Positions 22,161 to 30,344 of a stretch of DNA of 33,337 nt are shown here, in pieces (position 1 is the first letter of the stretch; every line of letters starts with the position of its first letter). Below the pieces are notes generated by a model. The model ran no database searches and was not told the origin of the DNA. It saw nothing but the letters and a program-made list of their open reading frames with translations. Position numbers and translations under genes: made by a program. The stretch is taken from assembly GCA_017520825.1 (NCBI GenBank), contig JAFXEX010000011.1:1-33337 (forward strand), in the 5' to 3' direction. This stretch comes from Clostridia bacterium (lineage in GTDB: Bacteria; Bacillota; Clostridia; Oscillospirales; SIG627).

Positions 22161-22303
22161 TTTCAGGGCGAGGTGCAATTCCTCACCGGCAGTTATAGTC
22201 TGCGAGCTTGATTTATCGAGCCGAATCGGTGAAATTTCGATACCGACGGTTATAGTCCGGATGAAAGAAGCAGAGAGGGAATACCTCTTTTTATGTCCTG
22301 AAA
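22161..22303 (+). ncRNA. FMN riboswitch (RFN element)
   Basis: The conserved RFN blocks occur in order: AGGGCGAGGTGCAATTCC, CACCGGC-AG-T, TAGTCTGCGAGC, a variable arm, AATCGGTGAAATTCGAT-like stem, CCGAC-GGT, ATAGTCCGGATGAAAGAAG. FMN binding turns off the downstream gene. TTTCAGG at the 5' end can pair with CCTGAAA at 22297-22303, immediately next to the AAAGGAGG ribosome site, pointing to control of translation. A short GAGG/CCTC hairpin followed by five T at about 22277-22291 may instead or also terminate transcription. Confidence 0.93.
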
Positions 22304-22313
22304 GGAGGTAATT

Positions 22314-22898
22314 ATGAAAGCATCTTCAACAAGAAAAATCGTCGTAACGGGACTTCTGGCTGCGCTGTCAAGCGTTTTGATGTACCTGAATTTCGCTCTG
22401 CCCTTTGCGCCCTCGTATCTGAAAATCGACTTTTCCGATTTTCCGGCACTCCTTGCGTCCTTTTCCGTAGGACCCTTCAGTGGACTTGCAGTCTGCCTTA
22501 TCAAGAATCTCGTAAGCCTTCCTGCATCCTCAACGGGCTTCGTAGGAGAGCTTTCCAATTTTCTTTTAAGCTCGGCGTTCGTGGTTACTGCAGGCTTTTA
22601 CTATAAAAAGCACAGAAGTAAAAAGGGTGCGTTTGTGGCATCCGTTATGGGAACCGTTTTAATGGCGCTTACGGCTATCGTTACAAATTATTTTCTCGTT
22701 TATCCTGCATATTCACGCATTATGCCCGTGGAGGTTATAATCGGAATGTCGGCAAAAATTATTCCCTGGATAGATAGCGTACTGAAGGTGGTGCTGGTTT
22801 TCAATTTCCCCTTCACTCTTTTAAAGGGCGCTCTTAACGCAATCGTAACCTTTATTCTTTATAAGCGTATTTCACCTATAATACAAGGGAAAAGATAA
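22314..22898 (+). CDS. ribU: Riboflavin ECF transporter substrate-binding component RibU
   Basis: This 194-residue integral membrane S component of an energy-coupling factor transporter has about six membrane segments. The first carries the alanine-rich A-L-S-S-V-L-M-Y motif used for docking on the ECF module, and F-S-D-F-P-A-L-L-A follows as in known RibU proteins. The FMN riboswitch directly upstream supports riboflavin as the substrate. The ECF ATPases and T component are not in the window. The start follows AAAGGAGG by 5 bases. Confidence 0.92.
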   Translation: MKASSTRKIVVTGLLAALSSVLMYLNFALPFAPSYLKIDFSDFPALLASFSVGPFSGLAVCLIKNLVSLPASSTGFVGELSNFLLSSAFVVTAGFYYKKHRSKKGAFVASVMGTVLMALTAIVTNYFLVYPAYSRIMPVEVIIGMSAKIIPWIDSVLKVVLVFNFPFTLLKGALNAIVTFILYKRISPIIQGKR

Positions 22899-23378
22899 AT
22901 GAACAGAATTTTTTACGGCAAACACAGGAAACGGAATATCGTAGTGTATTTCGTTATTCTCCTTTTGTGGTTAAGCTTTATTTTCTACAACTCCTCTGCA
23001 AGTGGTCTTGAATCCACCGAGCAAAGCAACCGAGTTGTGGAATTCATTCAGAGCATAGTTCACAATTTTGCCCCCGAGGCTATGGTGGACTCGGGCGCAG
23101 TTCGTACAACGGCGCACTTCGTTGAATTTTTCGTCCTTGGGGCACTCTACTATATCGGCACCTTTTTTATCAGATTTTCTCGCACCTCACTTTTCATTCA
23201 CTCTTTGGCGCTTTCGCTTTTCAGCGCCTTTGCCGACGAAACGGTACAGATGTTTTCAAACGGAAGGGGAGCAGAGATAAAAGACGTGTGGGTAGACCTT
23301 GCAGGCGCCTTCGTAGCGCATATTATAATTTTCGCTATCTATTATTCGTATAAGCATTTTAAAAACACCTCACAATGA
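22899..23378 (+). CDS. VanZ-like family membrane protein
   Basis: This 159-residue protein has four membrane segments and the family residues A-H-F-V-E-F-F in the second segment, A-D-E-T-V-Q-M-F-S-N-G-R-G before the last, and D-V-W-V-D-L-A-G-A. VanZ-like proteins are widespread; the founding member gives mild teicoplanin resistance, but most have no known role. Its ATG follows the RibU stop with no gap, so the two genes share the riboflavin-controlled transcript. Confidence 0.87.
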   Translation: MNRIFYGKHRKRNIVVYFVILLLWLSFIFYNSSASGLESTEQSNRVVEFIQSIVHNFAPEAMVDSGAVRTTAHFVEFFVLGALYYIGTFFIRFSRTSLFIHSLALSLFSAFADETVQMFSNGRGAEIKDVWVDLAGAFVAHIIIFAIYYSYKHFKNTSQ

Positions 23379-23387
23379 GGTGTTTTT
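23361..23387 (+). terminator. Terminator after the VanZ-like gene
   Basis: The perfect stem AAAAACACCTCA/TGAGGTGTTTTT with loop CAA runs into further T. The stop codon TGA lies in the right arm. Confidence 0.9.
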
Positions 23388-23430
23388 TTGTTGCAACCGT
23401 AAGTTGACGGAAAATTCCAACTGAGGTTGG

Positions 23431-23472
23431 TTGCCTTTTCTTAAAAATTGCTATATTATGTAAGCGGTTACA
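23431..23472 (+). promoter_or_regulatory. Promoter with a perfect cre-like operator
   Basis: TTGCCT (23431-23436), 17-base spacer, TATTAT (23454-23459), then TGTAAGCGGTTACA at 23459-23472. That sequence is a perfect dyad (TGTAA/TTACA) matching the cre consensus TGWAANCGNTNWCA. Its place across the expected transcription start is typical of repression by CcpA or another LacI-family protein. The regulated unit would be the GNAT-methyltransferase-hslO-pfp series. Confidence 0.55.
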
Positions 23473-23522
23473 ATCCTGCTGGAAATATATTTTCTTTTTT
23501 TATCAAACATATAGCAATTTTT
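23443..23522. repeat. 80-bp segment with perfect 14-bp inverted ends
   Basis: AAAAATTGCTATAT (23443-23456) and its exact complement ATATAGCAATTTTT (23509-23522) enclose 52 bases including the cre-like site. It could be a small mobile repeat or a folded leader. The 23391-23565 gap has no gene; an imperfect hairpin with GCAACC/GGTTGC arms lies at about 23393-23433. Confidence 0.5.
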
Positions 23523-23565
23523 GTAAAAGTATGTTAAAATAAACTGATAAAAGGGGAGAATACTA

Positions 23566-24027
23566 ATGGAAATTAAAATAAGAGTCCTTGGAGACGAGGA
23601 TTTTGAAGAAGCGTCAAGGCTGATATTTCACACGTTTTATAAATATATTTTGCCAACCTACACAACCGAGGGTATAGAGTTTTTCAGAGACACCACCTCA
23701 CCAATGTCCTTTAAAATGAACACCTATGACGGAAGCGTAACCCTCTACGGAGCCTTTGATAACGGTACTATGTGTGGTGTTCTCGGATGTCGGGGATCCA
23801 ATCACATCTGCCTTTTCTTTACCCATCGTGACTATATGGGCAAGGGCGTTGGAAAACGGCTTTTCAGCCATTTCCTTTCAAAAACAGACCCGACTCTTCC
23901 CATCACCGTCAATGCCAGCGACTACGGAATACCCATTTATGAAAGGCTTGGCTTTGAGGTTGTGGGTGATCGCTACGAGGACCACGGCACAGTTCATACA
24001 CCAATGAGATATAAGGAGAACAGATGA
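23566..24027 (+). CDS. GNAT family N-acetyltransferase
   Basis: This 153-residue acetyltransferase has the acetyl-CoA loop R-D-Y-M-G-K-G-V-G-K-R-L near residues 88-99 and the C-terminal P-I-Y-E-R-L-G-F-E-V segment. The substrate is unknown. GGGGAG precedes the ATG. Its last codons overlap the start of the methyltransferase gene by 4 bases (ATGA), so the two are translated together. Confidence 0.87.
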   Translation: MEIKIRVLGDEDFEEASRLIFHTFYKYILPTYTTEGIEFFRDTTSPMSFKMNTYDGSVTLYGAFDNGTMCGVLGCRGSNHICLFFTHRDYMGKGVGKRLFSHFLSKTDPTLPITVNASDYGIPIYERLGFEVVGDRYEDHGTVHTPMRYKENR

Positions 24028-24758
24028 ATAGCGAATATACGGTACTGCCTGCCTTTTACGATAAGCTTAATTCCGACGTCAACTACGACGAATATGCCGA
24101 CTACCTCACCTCCCACTTTGAAGCGTCAGGGGCGTACGTCCTTGATTTAGGCTGTGGAACGGGCGACCTGTCACATATTATTGCCAAGCGTGGCGCTCAC
24201 GTTGTAGGACTTGACGCCTCCTCCGAAATGCTTTGCCTTGCCAATCACAAAGCCGAGGAGAAAAAAGCAAAGGTGTTTTATACCTGTCAGGATATGACCT
24301 CCTTCTCAACGGGGCATCAATACGACGCCGTTATTTCCACCTTTGACTCGCTTAATTATCTGCTCACGAAGGCAGACCTGGTAAGAGCCTTTACCTGCGT
24401 GGTAAAGGAGATGAAGCCCGACGGCGTATTTCTTTTCGATATGAATACAGAGTACAAGTTTAAAAATATCTACGCCGATAACTCCTACGTACTCGAAGCC
24501 GATTCGGTTTTTTGTGCATGGGAAAACTATTACGACGAAAAAAGTAAAAAATGCGATTTTTATATAAACGTATTTGCTGAGGAAAACGGTGTCTATCGCC
24601 GTTACAGTGAGGAACAGACCGAGCGTATGTTCACACTTGGCGAAATCAAGTCTGCTCTGAAAAGCGCAGGTCTTACGTTGGTTTCGGTTTCCTCCGACTA
24701 CAACGGCTCCCCCGTTACCGATACTACAGAAAGGTATTATTTTATAGCAAAGAAATGA
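24024..24758 (+). CDS. Class I SAM-dependent methyltransferase
   Basis: This 244-residue Rossmann-fold methyltransferase has motif I V-L-D-L-G-C-G-T-G-D-L near residues 37-47, an acidic end of strand 2 (G-L-D-A-S) and motif D-A-V-I-S-T-F-D-S-L-N-Y near 105. The N-terminal Y-D-K-L-N-S-D-V-N-Y-D-E-Y-A belongs to a common Firmicutes subgroup of unknown substrate. It overlaps both neighbours by 4 bases. Confidence 0.88.
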   Translation: MNSEYTVLPAFYDKLNSDVNYDEYADYLTSHFEASGAYVLDLGCGTGDLSHIIAKRGAHVVGLDASSEMLCLANHKAEEKKAKVFYTCQDMTSFSTGHQYDAVISTFDSLNYLLTKADLVRAFTCVVKEMKPDGVFLFDMNTEYKFKNIYADNSYVLEADSVFCAWENYYDEKSKKCDFYINVFAEENGVYRRYSEEQTERMFTLGEIKSALKSAGLTLVSVSSDYNGSPVTDTTERYYFIAKK

Positions 24759-25639
24759 ATAACTCCAAAATCACACGCTTTATCACCTCGGACGGCTCTG
24801 CAAGACTGATTTTTGCAGACACCGGCGAGATAGTAAATACGGCTCATATGCACCACCTTACCACACCTACTGCCACTGCAGTGCTGGGAAGAGCGCTTAC
24901 TGCTGCCTCTCTTATGGGGTGCCTTATGAAAAATCCTACCGACTCCCTTACCTTTCAGCTCAAGGGCGACGGCCCCGGTGGAACGGTCACCTGCGTTTCC
25001 GACTATTCGGGCAACGTGCGTGGCTATATGGATAATCCTGCAGTGGATTTACCTCTCAAGCCAAACGGAAAGCTTGACGTCAGTGGTGCAGTAGGTCAAG
25101 GATATATATGTATCGTCAGAGACCTGGGAGCAGGTGAGCCCTACGTGGGTATGTCCGAGCTTGTAAGTGGAGAAATAGCCGAGGACGTTACGGCTTACTT
25201 TGCCAACAGCGAGCAGACTCCTTCTGCCTGCGCTCTGGGTGTTCTGGTTGACAGAGACTATTCCTGCCGAGTTGCAGGTGGCTTTATACTTCAGCTTTTA
25301 CCGGGAGCCGACGATGCCATTATTGATAAGCTTGAAGCCAATATGACTGTCATCAACTCGGTTACCGAGATTATGAACAAGGGCTACGGCGCCGAAAGGT
25401 TTGCCCAGCTTGTTTTTGACGGAATAGAATACGAGGAATTTGACACAATAGATATATCCTTTAAATGCACCTGCTCAAAGGAGAAATACGAAAAGGGACT
25501 TATAAGTCTGGGTAAGGACGAAATACAGGCTATGCTTGACGACGGAGAGGACGTGGAGACCGTTTGCAGATTCTGTAAGAACAAATACGTTTTCTCACTT
25601 GACGAATTAAAAGATATACTGGATAAAACTGCAAAGTAA
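24755..25639 (+). CDS. hslO: Redox-regulated chaperone Hsp33
   Basis: This 294-residue cytoplasmic holdase is activated by oxidation. The N-terminal domain contains L-K-G-D-G-P-G-G and the G-Q-G-Y switch region; the C-terminal zinc switch has C-T-C (238-240) and C-R-F-C (271-274), all four cysteines present, so it should be redox-active. It is translationally coupled to the methyltransferase gene. Confidence 0.95.
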   Translation: MNNSKITRFITSDGSARLIFADTGEIVNTAHMHHLTTPTATAVLGRALTAASLMGCLMKNPTDSLTFQLKGDGPGGTVTCVSDYSGNVRGYMDNPAVDLPLKPNGKLDVSGAVGQGYICIVRDLGAGEPYVGMSELVSGEIAEDVTAYFANSEQTPSACALGVLVDRDYSCRVAGGFILQLLPGADDAIIDKLEANMTVINSVTEIMNKGYGAERFAQLVFDGIEYEEFDTIDISFKCTCSKEKYEKGLISLGKDEIQAMLDDGEDVETVCRFCKNKYVFSLDELKDILDKTAK

Positions 25640-25652
25640 GAAAGGACTACTT

Positions 25653-26864
25653 ATGAAAAATGCAATAATAGGGCAGTCGGGAGGTCCTACTGCGGCAATA
25701 AACGCCACTCTTTCGGGAGTGGTGAGAGAGCTTGCAAAATCGGACAAGGTTGATACCATCTACGGAATGTTAAACGGAATTGAGGGCTGTATGCAGGAAA
25801 AATTCTGCAACCTTTCAAAGCTTCTGTTTACCGAGAACGATTTTGTGAGATTGGAAAAAACACCCTCTGCAGCTCTCGGCTCCTGCCGTTTAAAGCTTCC
25901 TGCAGAAACCTCGGATAAGCCCGAGGACGTAGAAACGTACACAAAGCTTTTTGAAATACTCAATCGTTACAATATAGGCTACTTTTTCTATATCGGTGGA
26001 AACGATTCTATGGATACTATCAGAAAGCTTTCATCCTACGGTGATAAAATCGGCTCTGATATAAGGTTTGTGGGAATTCCCAAAACTATTGACAACGACC
26101 TTGCCTGCACCGACCACACCCCCGGCTACGGCTCTGCTGCAAAATACGTGGCTGCCTCGGTTGCAGAAATACTCTGCGACACTGCAGTATATAAGCTTAA
26201 AGCCGTTACCGTCGTTGAAATAATGGGCAGAGACGCAGGCTGGCTCACTGCAGCAGCAGCTCTCTCAAAGCCCGACCTTGTGTATCTTCCCGAGGTACCC
26301 TTCAGCGTAGACGAGTTTATTGAGGACTTGCGTGAAATACTTGACAGAAAGCCCAACGTGGTGGTTGCCGTTTCAGAGGGAATCAGAGATAAAAACGGCA
26401 GATATATCAGCGAGAGCGAGGATAACGTCAAGACCGACTCCTTTGGACATAAGCAGTTGTCAGGCACGGGCAGAGTGCTTGAAGCAATAATAAAGGAGAA
26501 AATCGGATGTAAGGCAAGAACGGTTGAGTTCAGCATACTTCAGCGTTGCGCCGCCCATATCGCTTCTGCTGCCGACATAGAGGAATCCATTAAAATAGGC
26601 TCCTTCGGCGCAAGGCTTGCTCTTGAAGGCGAAAGTGGATGTATGGCGACCTTTGTCAGAACCTCAACCAAGCCCTATTCCTGCACCTGTCAGAAGGCAG
26701 AGCTTAACTCGGTTGCAAACGTCGTTAGACAAGTGCCCAGAGAATTTATCAACGAACGAGGAAATCACGTTACCTCCGAATGTATCGAATGGATAAGACC
26801 TCTCGTTTTGGGCGAAAGCATCCCCGAATTTGAAAACGGTCTCCCCGTACAGTTTATAATATAA
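25653..26864 (+). CDS. 6-phosphofructokinase, probably pyrophosphate-dependent
   Basis: This 403-residue protein phosphorylates fructose 6-phosphate to the 1,6-bisphosphate. The N-terminal G-Q-S-G-G-P-T-A-A-I-N is typical. At the donor site the motif is G-G-N-D (115-118) rather than G-G-D-G, and the catalytic loop is P-K-T-I-D-N-D (143-149) with lysine instead of glycine. Asp and Lys at these two places are the known marks of pyrophosphate use. The M-G-R-D-A-G-W motif follows near residue 190. It starts 13 bases after hslO with AAAGGA before the ATG. Confidence 0.9.
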   Translation: MKNAIIGQSGGPTAAINATLSGVVRELAKSDKVDTIYGMLNGIEGCMQEKFCNLSKLLFTENDFVRLEKTPSAALGSCRLKLPAETSDKPEDVETYTKLFEILNRYNIGYFFYIGGNDSMDTIRKLSSYGDKIGSDIRFVGIPKTIDNDLACTDHTPGYGSAAKYVAASVAEILCDTAVYKLKAVTVVEIMGRDAGWLTAAAALSKPDLVYLPEVPFSVDEFIEDLREILDRKPNVVVAVSEGIRDKNGRYISESEDNVKTDSFGHKQLSGTGRVLEAIIKEKIGCKARTVEFSILQRCAAHIASAADIEESIKIGSFGARLALEGESGCMATFVRTSTKPYSCTCQKAELNSVANVVRQVPREFINERGNHVTSECIEWIRPLVLGESIPEFENGLPVQFII

Positions 26865-26868
26865 CCCG

Positions 26869-26910
26869 AATAGGATTTTAAAATTTCAATGTAAATTTTA
26901 AAATCCTATT
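26869..26910. terminator. 18-bp perfect inverted repeat after the PFK gene
   Basis: AATAGGATTTTAAAATTT (26869-26886) and its complement (26893-26910) flank CAATGT. It sits 4 bases after the PFK stop, so it is probably a terminator, but only a short T run (TTTT within GACTTTTCC) follows. Its right arm ends in the -35 of the next promoter. Confidence 0.55.
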
Positions 26911-26937
26911 GACTTTTCCCCGTCTTTACTCTATATT
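26909..26937 (+). promoter_or_regulatory. Promoter of the exonuclease III gene
   Basis: TTGACT (26909-26914), 17-base spacer, TATATT (26932-26937), 28 bases before the ATG. Confidence 0.75.
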
Positions 26938-26964
26938 TAAATAAATAAAATGCTTGGGGGTACT

Positions 26965-27711
26965 ATGAAATTCATTTCCTGGAACGTTAACGGCTTCAGA
27001 GCCTGCCTTGAAAAAGGCTTTACCGAATTTTTCAAATCTCAGGATGCAGATTTTTTCTGTATTCAAGAAACCAAAATGCAACCCGAACAGGCAGATTTTT
27101 CCCCCGAGGGATATTATTGCTATTGGAACAGTGCGCAAAAAAAGGGCTATTCGGGAACTGCTGTGTTTACGAAGCATCAGCCCATTTCGGTTTTCTACGG
27201 AATAGGAATACCCGAGCACGATACCGAGGGTAGAGCCATAACCCTTGAATATGAGGATTTTTATCTTTTGTGCGTTTATACTCCCAACGCCCAAAAGGAG
27301 CTTGCACGCCTGGATTACAGAACGGCGTGGGAGGACGCATTGCGTGAATATATTATCGGTCTTGATAAAAATAAGCCCGTTATCTACTGTGGCGATCTCA
27401 ACGTGGCGCATAATGAGATTGATTTAAAGAATCCCAAAACAAATCGTTTCAGTGCAGGCTTCTCAGATGAGGAGAGGGCAAAATTTACTGAATTGCTGGA
27501 CAGTGGCTTTAGGGATACCTTCCGTACTCTTTATCCCGATACCGTAAAATATTCCTGGTGGAGCTATATGTATCACGCAAGGGAAAAGAACGTTGGCTGG
27601 CGTATTGATTATTTCGTGGTGTCAGAGCGTCTTATGAGCAAGGTAAAGGACAGCTTTATTCTCAACGAAGTAATGGGAAGCGACCATTGTCCCGTGGGAA
27701 TAGAGCTTTAA
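26965..27711 (+). CDS. xth: Exodeoxyribonuclease III / AP endonuclease
   Basis: This 248-residue base-excision-repair nuclease of the ExoIII/ExoA family has F-I-S-W-N-V-N-G-F-R-A at residues 3-13, the metal-binding glutamate in I-Q-E-T-K, Y-C-G-D-L-N-V-A, W-R-I-D-Y-F and the terminal G-S-D-H-C-P-V with catalytic Asp-His. The ATG at 26965 is chosen over one at 26950 because GGGGG lies 4 bases before it and the protein then begins at the conserved M-K-F-I-S-W-N. Confidence 0.94.
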   Translation: MKFISWNVNGFRACLEKGFTEFFKSQDADFFCIQETKMQPEQADFSPEGYYCYWNSAQKKGYSGTAVFTKHQPISVFYGIGIPEHDTEGRAITLEYEDFYLLCVYTPNAQKELARLDYRTAWEDALREYIIGLDKNKPVIYCGDLNVAHNEIDLKNPKTNRFSAGFSDEERAKFTELLDSGFRDTFRTLYPDTVKYSWWSYMYHAREKNVGWRIDYFVVSERLMSKVKDSFILNEVMGSDHCPVGIEL

Positions 27712-27719
27712 AAAGACGG

Positions 27720-27748
27720 TTGAGTTATTTGATAAAATATGTTATAAT
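27720..27748 (+). promoter_or_regulatory. Promoter of the GNAT/VUT/SDR operon
   Basis: TTGAGT (27720-27725), 17-base spacer, TATAAT (27743-27748), 28 bases before the GNAT start. Confidence 0.8.
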
Positions 27749-27776
27749 TAGGAAAACGTAAAAACAAGGTAGAAAT

Positions 27777-28265
27777 ATGATAGAATACAAAATTGAATCT
27801 GTGTCGGTTGAGCAGCTGCCACAATGCCTTGAAACAATTCATAAGGCGTTTAATATAAACTGTCAGCGCTTCGGCTTTACAAATGAGAATTATCCCTCCT
27901 GCGCAGCGTTTCTGACTCTTGACGACCTTAAAGAAGCCAAGGATAAAGGCACTCACATATATGCCATATGGCTTGACGGCAAGGTAGCAGGCTGCGTTCA
28001 GCTAAAAAGAACGGAAAATAACGAATACGCTTTCACCCGATTTGCCGTTCTTCCCGAATATCAGAATCTCGGACTTGGCAGAGAGCTTGTGCTTCACTGT
28101 AAGAAAAAAGCCGCAGAATACGGTGGCAAAAGGCTCACCTTACTTATGGTATATGAAAACGAACAGTTAAGGCATTTTTACGAAGCATGTGGCTTCACTC
28201 TCGTCAAAACACGTCGTGACGACCAGCATCCCTTTCTTTGTGGAATATATGAAATGGAAGTATAA
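27777..28265 (+). CDS. GNAT family N-acetyltransferase
   Basis: This 162-residue acetyltransferase has the acetyl-CoA signature V-L-P-E-Y-Q-N-L-G-L-G-R-E-L near residues 88-101 and the C-terminal H-F-Y-E-A-C-G-F. AAGGTAG is the ribosome site. First of three co-directional genes with 2-base and 4-base-overlap junctions; the substrate is unknown. Confidence 0.88.
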   Translation: MIEYKIESVSVEQLPQCLETIHKAFNINCQRFGFTNENYPSCAAFLTLDDLKEAKDKGTHIYAIWLDGKVAGCVQLKRTENNEYAFTRFAVLPEYQNLGLGRELVLHCKKKAAEYGGKRLTLLMVYENEQLRHFYEACGFTLVKTRRDDQHPFLCGIYEMEV

Positions 28266-28267
28266 TA

Positions 28268-29020
28268 ATGTCAAAAATTAAATTGTGGATTCAAAAGGAG
28301 AAGGAAGAAACGGCTATACTGCTCAGGTGTATGCCTGCAACTGTAGTAACCTTATTCGTTGTCAGCGTTATTTCTATGAACCTCCTTGCCAATAAAACCT
28401 TACTCCAGCTTGACTTTATTGCCCTCGATGGAGGTATCCTTATATCCTGGCTTTCGTTTATGTGCATGGATATAATAACCAAGCACTTCGGACCAAAGGC
28501 GTCCAATAAAATATCGCTTCTTGCAGCAGGCATTAACCTGCTAACCTGTTTGATTTTTTACGTGGCAAGTATTATTCCCTCCAACGCAAACGATTATACT
28601 GCACTTAACTCCATACTCGGTGGAACGTGGTTTATTCTCCTGGGAAGCACCGTTGCTTTCCTTGCATCAGCCGTTATCAATAATATGCTGAATTGGTTTA
28701 TCGGAAACGCATTTCATAAAAATCCCGACGGAAAGCTTGCATACGTCACACAAACCTACGTTTCAACCTTTATAGGACAGTTTTTTGATAACCTGATATT
28801 CTCGCTCATAGTTTTCGTAGGCTTTGCACCTATATTCTGGAACGGATTTCATTGGACCGTTTTGCAATGTACCACTTGCGCCCTCACGGGTGCTCTGGCA
28901 GAGCTTATAATGGAAATACTGTTTTCCCCCTTCGGCTACAGAATAGTAAAAAAGTGGAAGGAAAGCTCGGTAGGGAAAGAGTATCTCGACTATATCGGTA
29001 AAGAAAGGAAAGGATTATGA
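28268..29020 (+). CDS. VUT/YhhQ family membrane protein, putative queuosine precursor transporter
   Basis: This 250-residue protein with about six membrane segments matches the Vut_1 (YhhQ) family. It has a D-I-I-T-K-H-F-G-P-K-A loop after the second segment and a conserved polar helix F-I-G-Q-F-F-D-N-L-I-F. YhhQ of E. coli imports queuosine precursors, but whether this member does is an inference. It is longer at the N-terminus and lies between GNAT and SDR genes rather than queuosine genes. Confidence 0.75.
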   Translation: MSKIKLWIQKEKEETAILLRCMPATVVTLFVVSVISMNLLANKTLLQLDFIALDGGILISWLSFMCMDIITKHFGPKASNKISLLAAGINLLTCLIFYVASIIPSNANDYTALNSILGGTWFILLGSTVAFLASAVINNMLNWFIGNAFHKNPDGKLAYVTQTYVSTFIGQFFDNLIFSLIVFVGFAPIFWNGFHWTVLQCTTCALTGALAELIMEILFSPFGYRIVKKWKESSVGKEYLDYIGKERKGL

Positions 29021-29670
29021 AGGTTCTCGTTACGGGAAGCTCCCGTGGAATAGGTAAGGCTATCGCTCAGCTTTTTCTTAAGGAAAATCACCAGGTAATA
29101 GGCATCGACAGACAAGACGCAACCATAACTCACAGTAACTATACTCATTATCTGTGCGATATTCGTGACCGAGAAAGGCTTCCCGAAATCAATGACGTAA
29201 ATATTCTTGTGAACAATGCAGGTACGCAAAACGAAGAGGATATAGATATCAACCTGAAGGCTCTTATTTACGTTACCGAAAAGTACGGAATTCAAAAAAG
29301 CATTAAGTCTATATTGAATATCGGCTCGGCAAGCGCCCACACAGGTGCCGAATTTCCCGAATATTGCGCCAGCAAGGGAGGCGTTCTCTCCTATACCAAA
29401 AACGTTGCTCTTCGAGTGGCAAAGCTTGGCGCTACCTGTAACAGTCTTGATGCAGGAGGCGTTTTGACACCCCTGAACGAATGTGTAATAAATGACCCTG
29501 CTCTGTGGAATGAAATTATGAAGGAAACACCCCTTAAAAAATGGGCAACTCCCGAAGAAATTGCTCAGTGGGTATACTTCCTGACGGTTACCAATACCTT
29601 CTGCACGGGTCAGAACATAATCGTCGACGGTGGTGAGTCCATTAACTTCAACTTCGTCTGGAAAGAATAA
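29017..29670 (+). CDS. SDR family NAD(P)-dependent oxidoreductase
   Basis: This 217-residue short-chain dehydrogenase has the cofactor motif T-G-S-S-R-G-I-G-K at residues 6-14, N-N-A-G, and the catalytic Y-C-A-S-K with the preceding serine in N-I-G-S-A-S. P-E-E-I-A and the D-G-G end are typical. It overlaps the transporter gene by 4 bases (ATGA). The substrate is unknown. Confidence 0.9.
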   Translation: MKVLVTGSSRGIGKAIAQLFLKENHQVIGIDRQDATITHSNYTHYLCDIRDRERLPEINDVNILVNNAGTQNEEDIDINLKALIYVTEKYGIQKSIKSILNIGSASAHTGAEFPEYCASKGGVLSYTKNVALRVAKLGATCNSLDAGGVLTPLNECVINDPALWNEIMKETPLKKWATPEEIAQWVYFLTVTNTFCTGQNIIVDGGESINFNFVWKE

Positions 29671-29675
29671 CATAA

Positions 29676-29706
29676 AAAGGCTTTGCTGTTTAACGGCAAA
29701 GCCTTT
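29676..29706. terminator. Bidirectional terminator
   Basis: The 11-bp stem AAAGGCTTTGC/GCAAAGCCTTT with a 9-base loop lies between the convergent SDR and DUF6512-like genes. Confidence 0.85.
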
Positions 29707-29711
29707 ATCCG

Positions 29712-30236
29712 TTATATTCCGTACTTTCCCGTGAGAGGGTTTTTGAAAATATCAATTTCAGGAGTTGCAAAGGTAAAAACGGCGAATAAAATAGCTATTA
29801 TGCACATCACAAAAATTGCAAGCCACGGACGCTTACAAACCACGGTACTGCCGTTAAACAGCCTTGTTTCATAAATATATAAAACGGCTGCCGAAACGAA
29901 GAAAATTGCAATGTTGATCCAATCGGGAGAGCTGCCGATGACACCGTTGTAGGTGTAAAAAATAATGGGTATTAAAGCAAGGCCAAGCAAAATTCCACGG
30001 AGCTTCACACACCAGAAGTCTCCACGCTCCTTAAAGAAAAAGCTTTGTATAACGGCAAAAATAAAGGTGGGCCAAAACAAAAGCTTCATATGCTCCCACG
30101 TGGATTCGTTAACTCCAGAAAACGGCGCTATCCACACTGCCTCTCCCAGCCATTTGTATAAAAAGTGCAAAAGCGTACCACCCAGCGAGGTCACGGCAAA
30201 ACCGACGAATTGCCAAATGCCAATGGATAATTTCAT
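29712..30236 (-). CDS. DUF6512-like integral membrane protein
   Basis: This 174-residue protein has five to six membrane segments. The N-terminal part G-T-L-L-H-F-L-Y-K-W and the signature V-N-E-S-T-W-E-H-M-K-L-L-F-W-P match a conserved Firmicutes family of unknown function that I recall as DUF6512. GGAGG 5 bases upstream fixes the ATG. It is a single-gene unit. Confidence 0.7.
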   Translation of the reverse strand: MKLSIGIWQFVGFAVTSLGGTLLHFLYKWLGEAVWIAPFSGVNESTWEHMKLLFWPTFIFAVIQSFFFKERGDFWCVKLRGILLGLALIPIIFYTYNGVIGSSPDWINIAIFFVSAAVLYIYETRLFNGSTVVCKRPWLAIFVMCIIAILFAVFTFATPEIDIFKNPLTGKYGI

Positions 30237-30315
30237 AATGCCTCCATAAACAGTTAATCAAATAAAGTGTATTCAAAAAAGGCATTAGTTATACTTTCGT
30301 GTTCATACAAATGAC

Positions 30316-30344
30316 TTGAATGTAAGGTGGTTTTGTGGTATGAT
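30316..30344 (+). promoter_or_regulatory. Promoter of the UPF0316 gene
   Basis: TTGAAT (30316-30321), 17-base spacer, TATGAT (30339-30344). The start codon is 216 bases downstream, giving a long leader. Confidence 0.6.
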
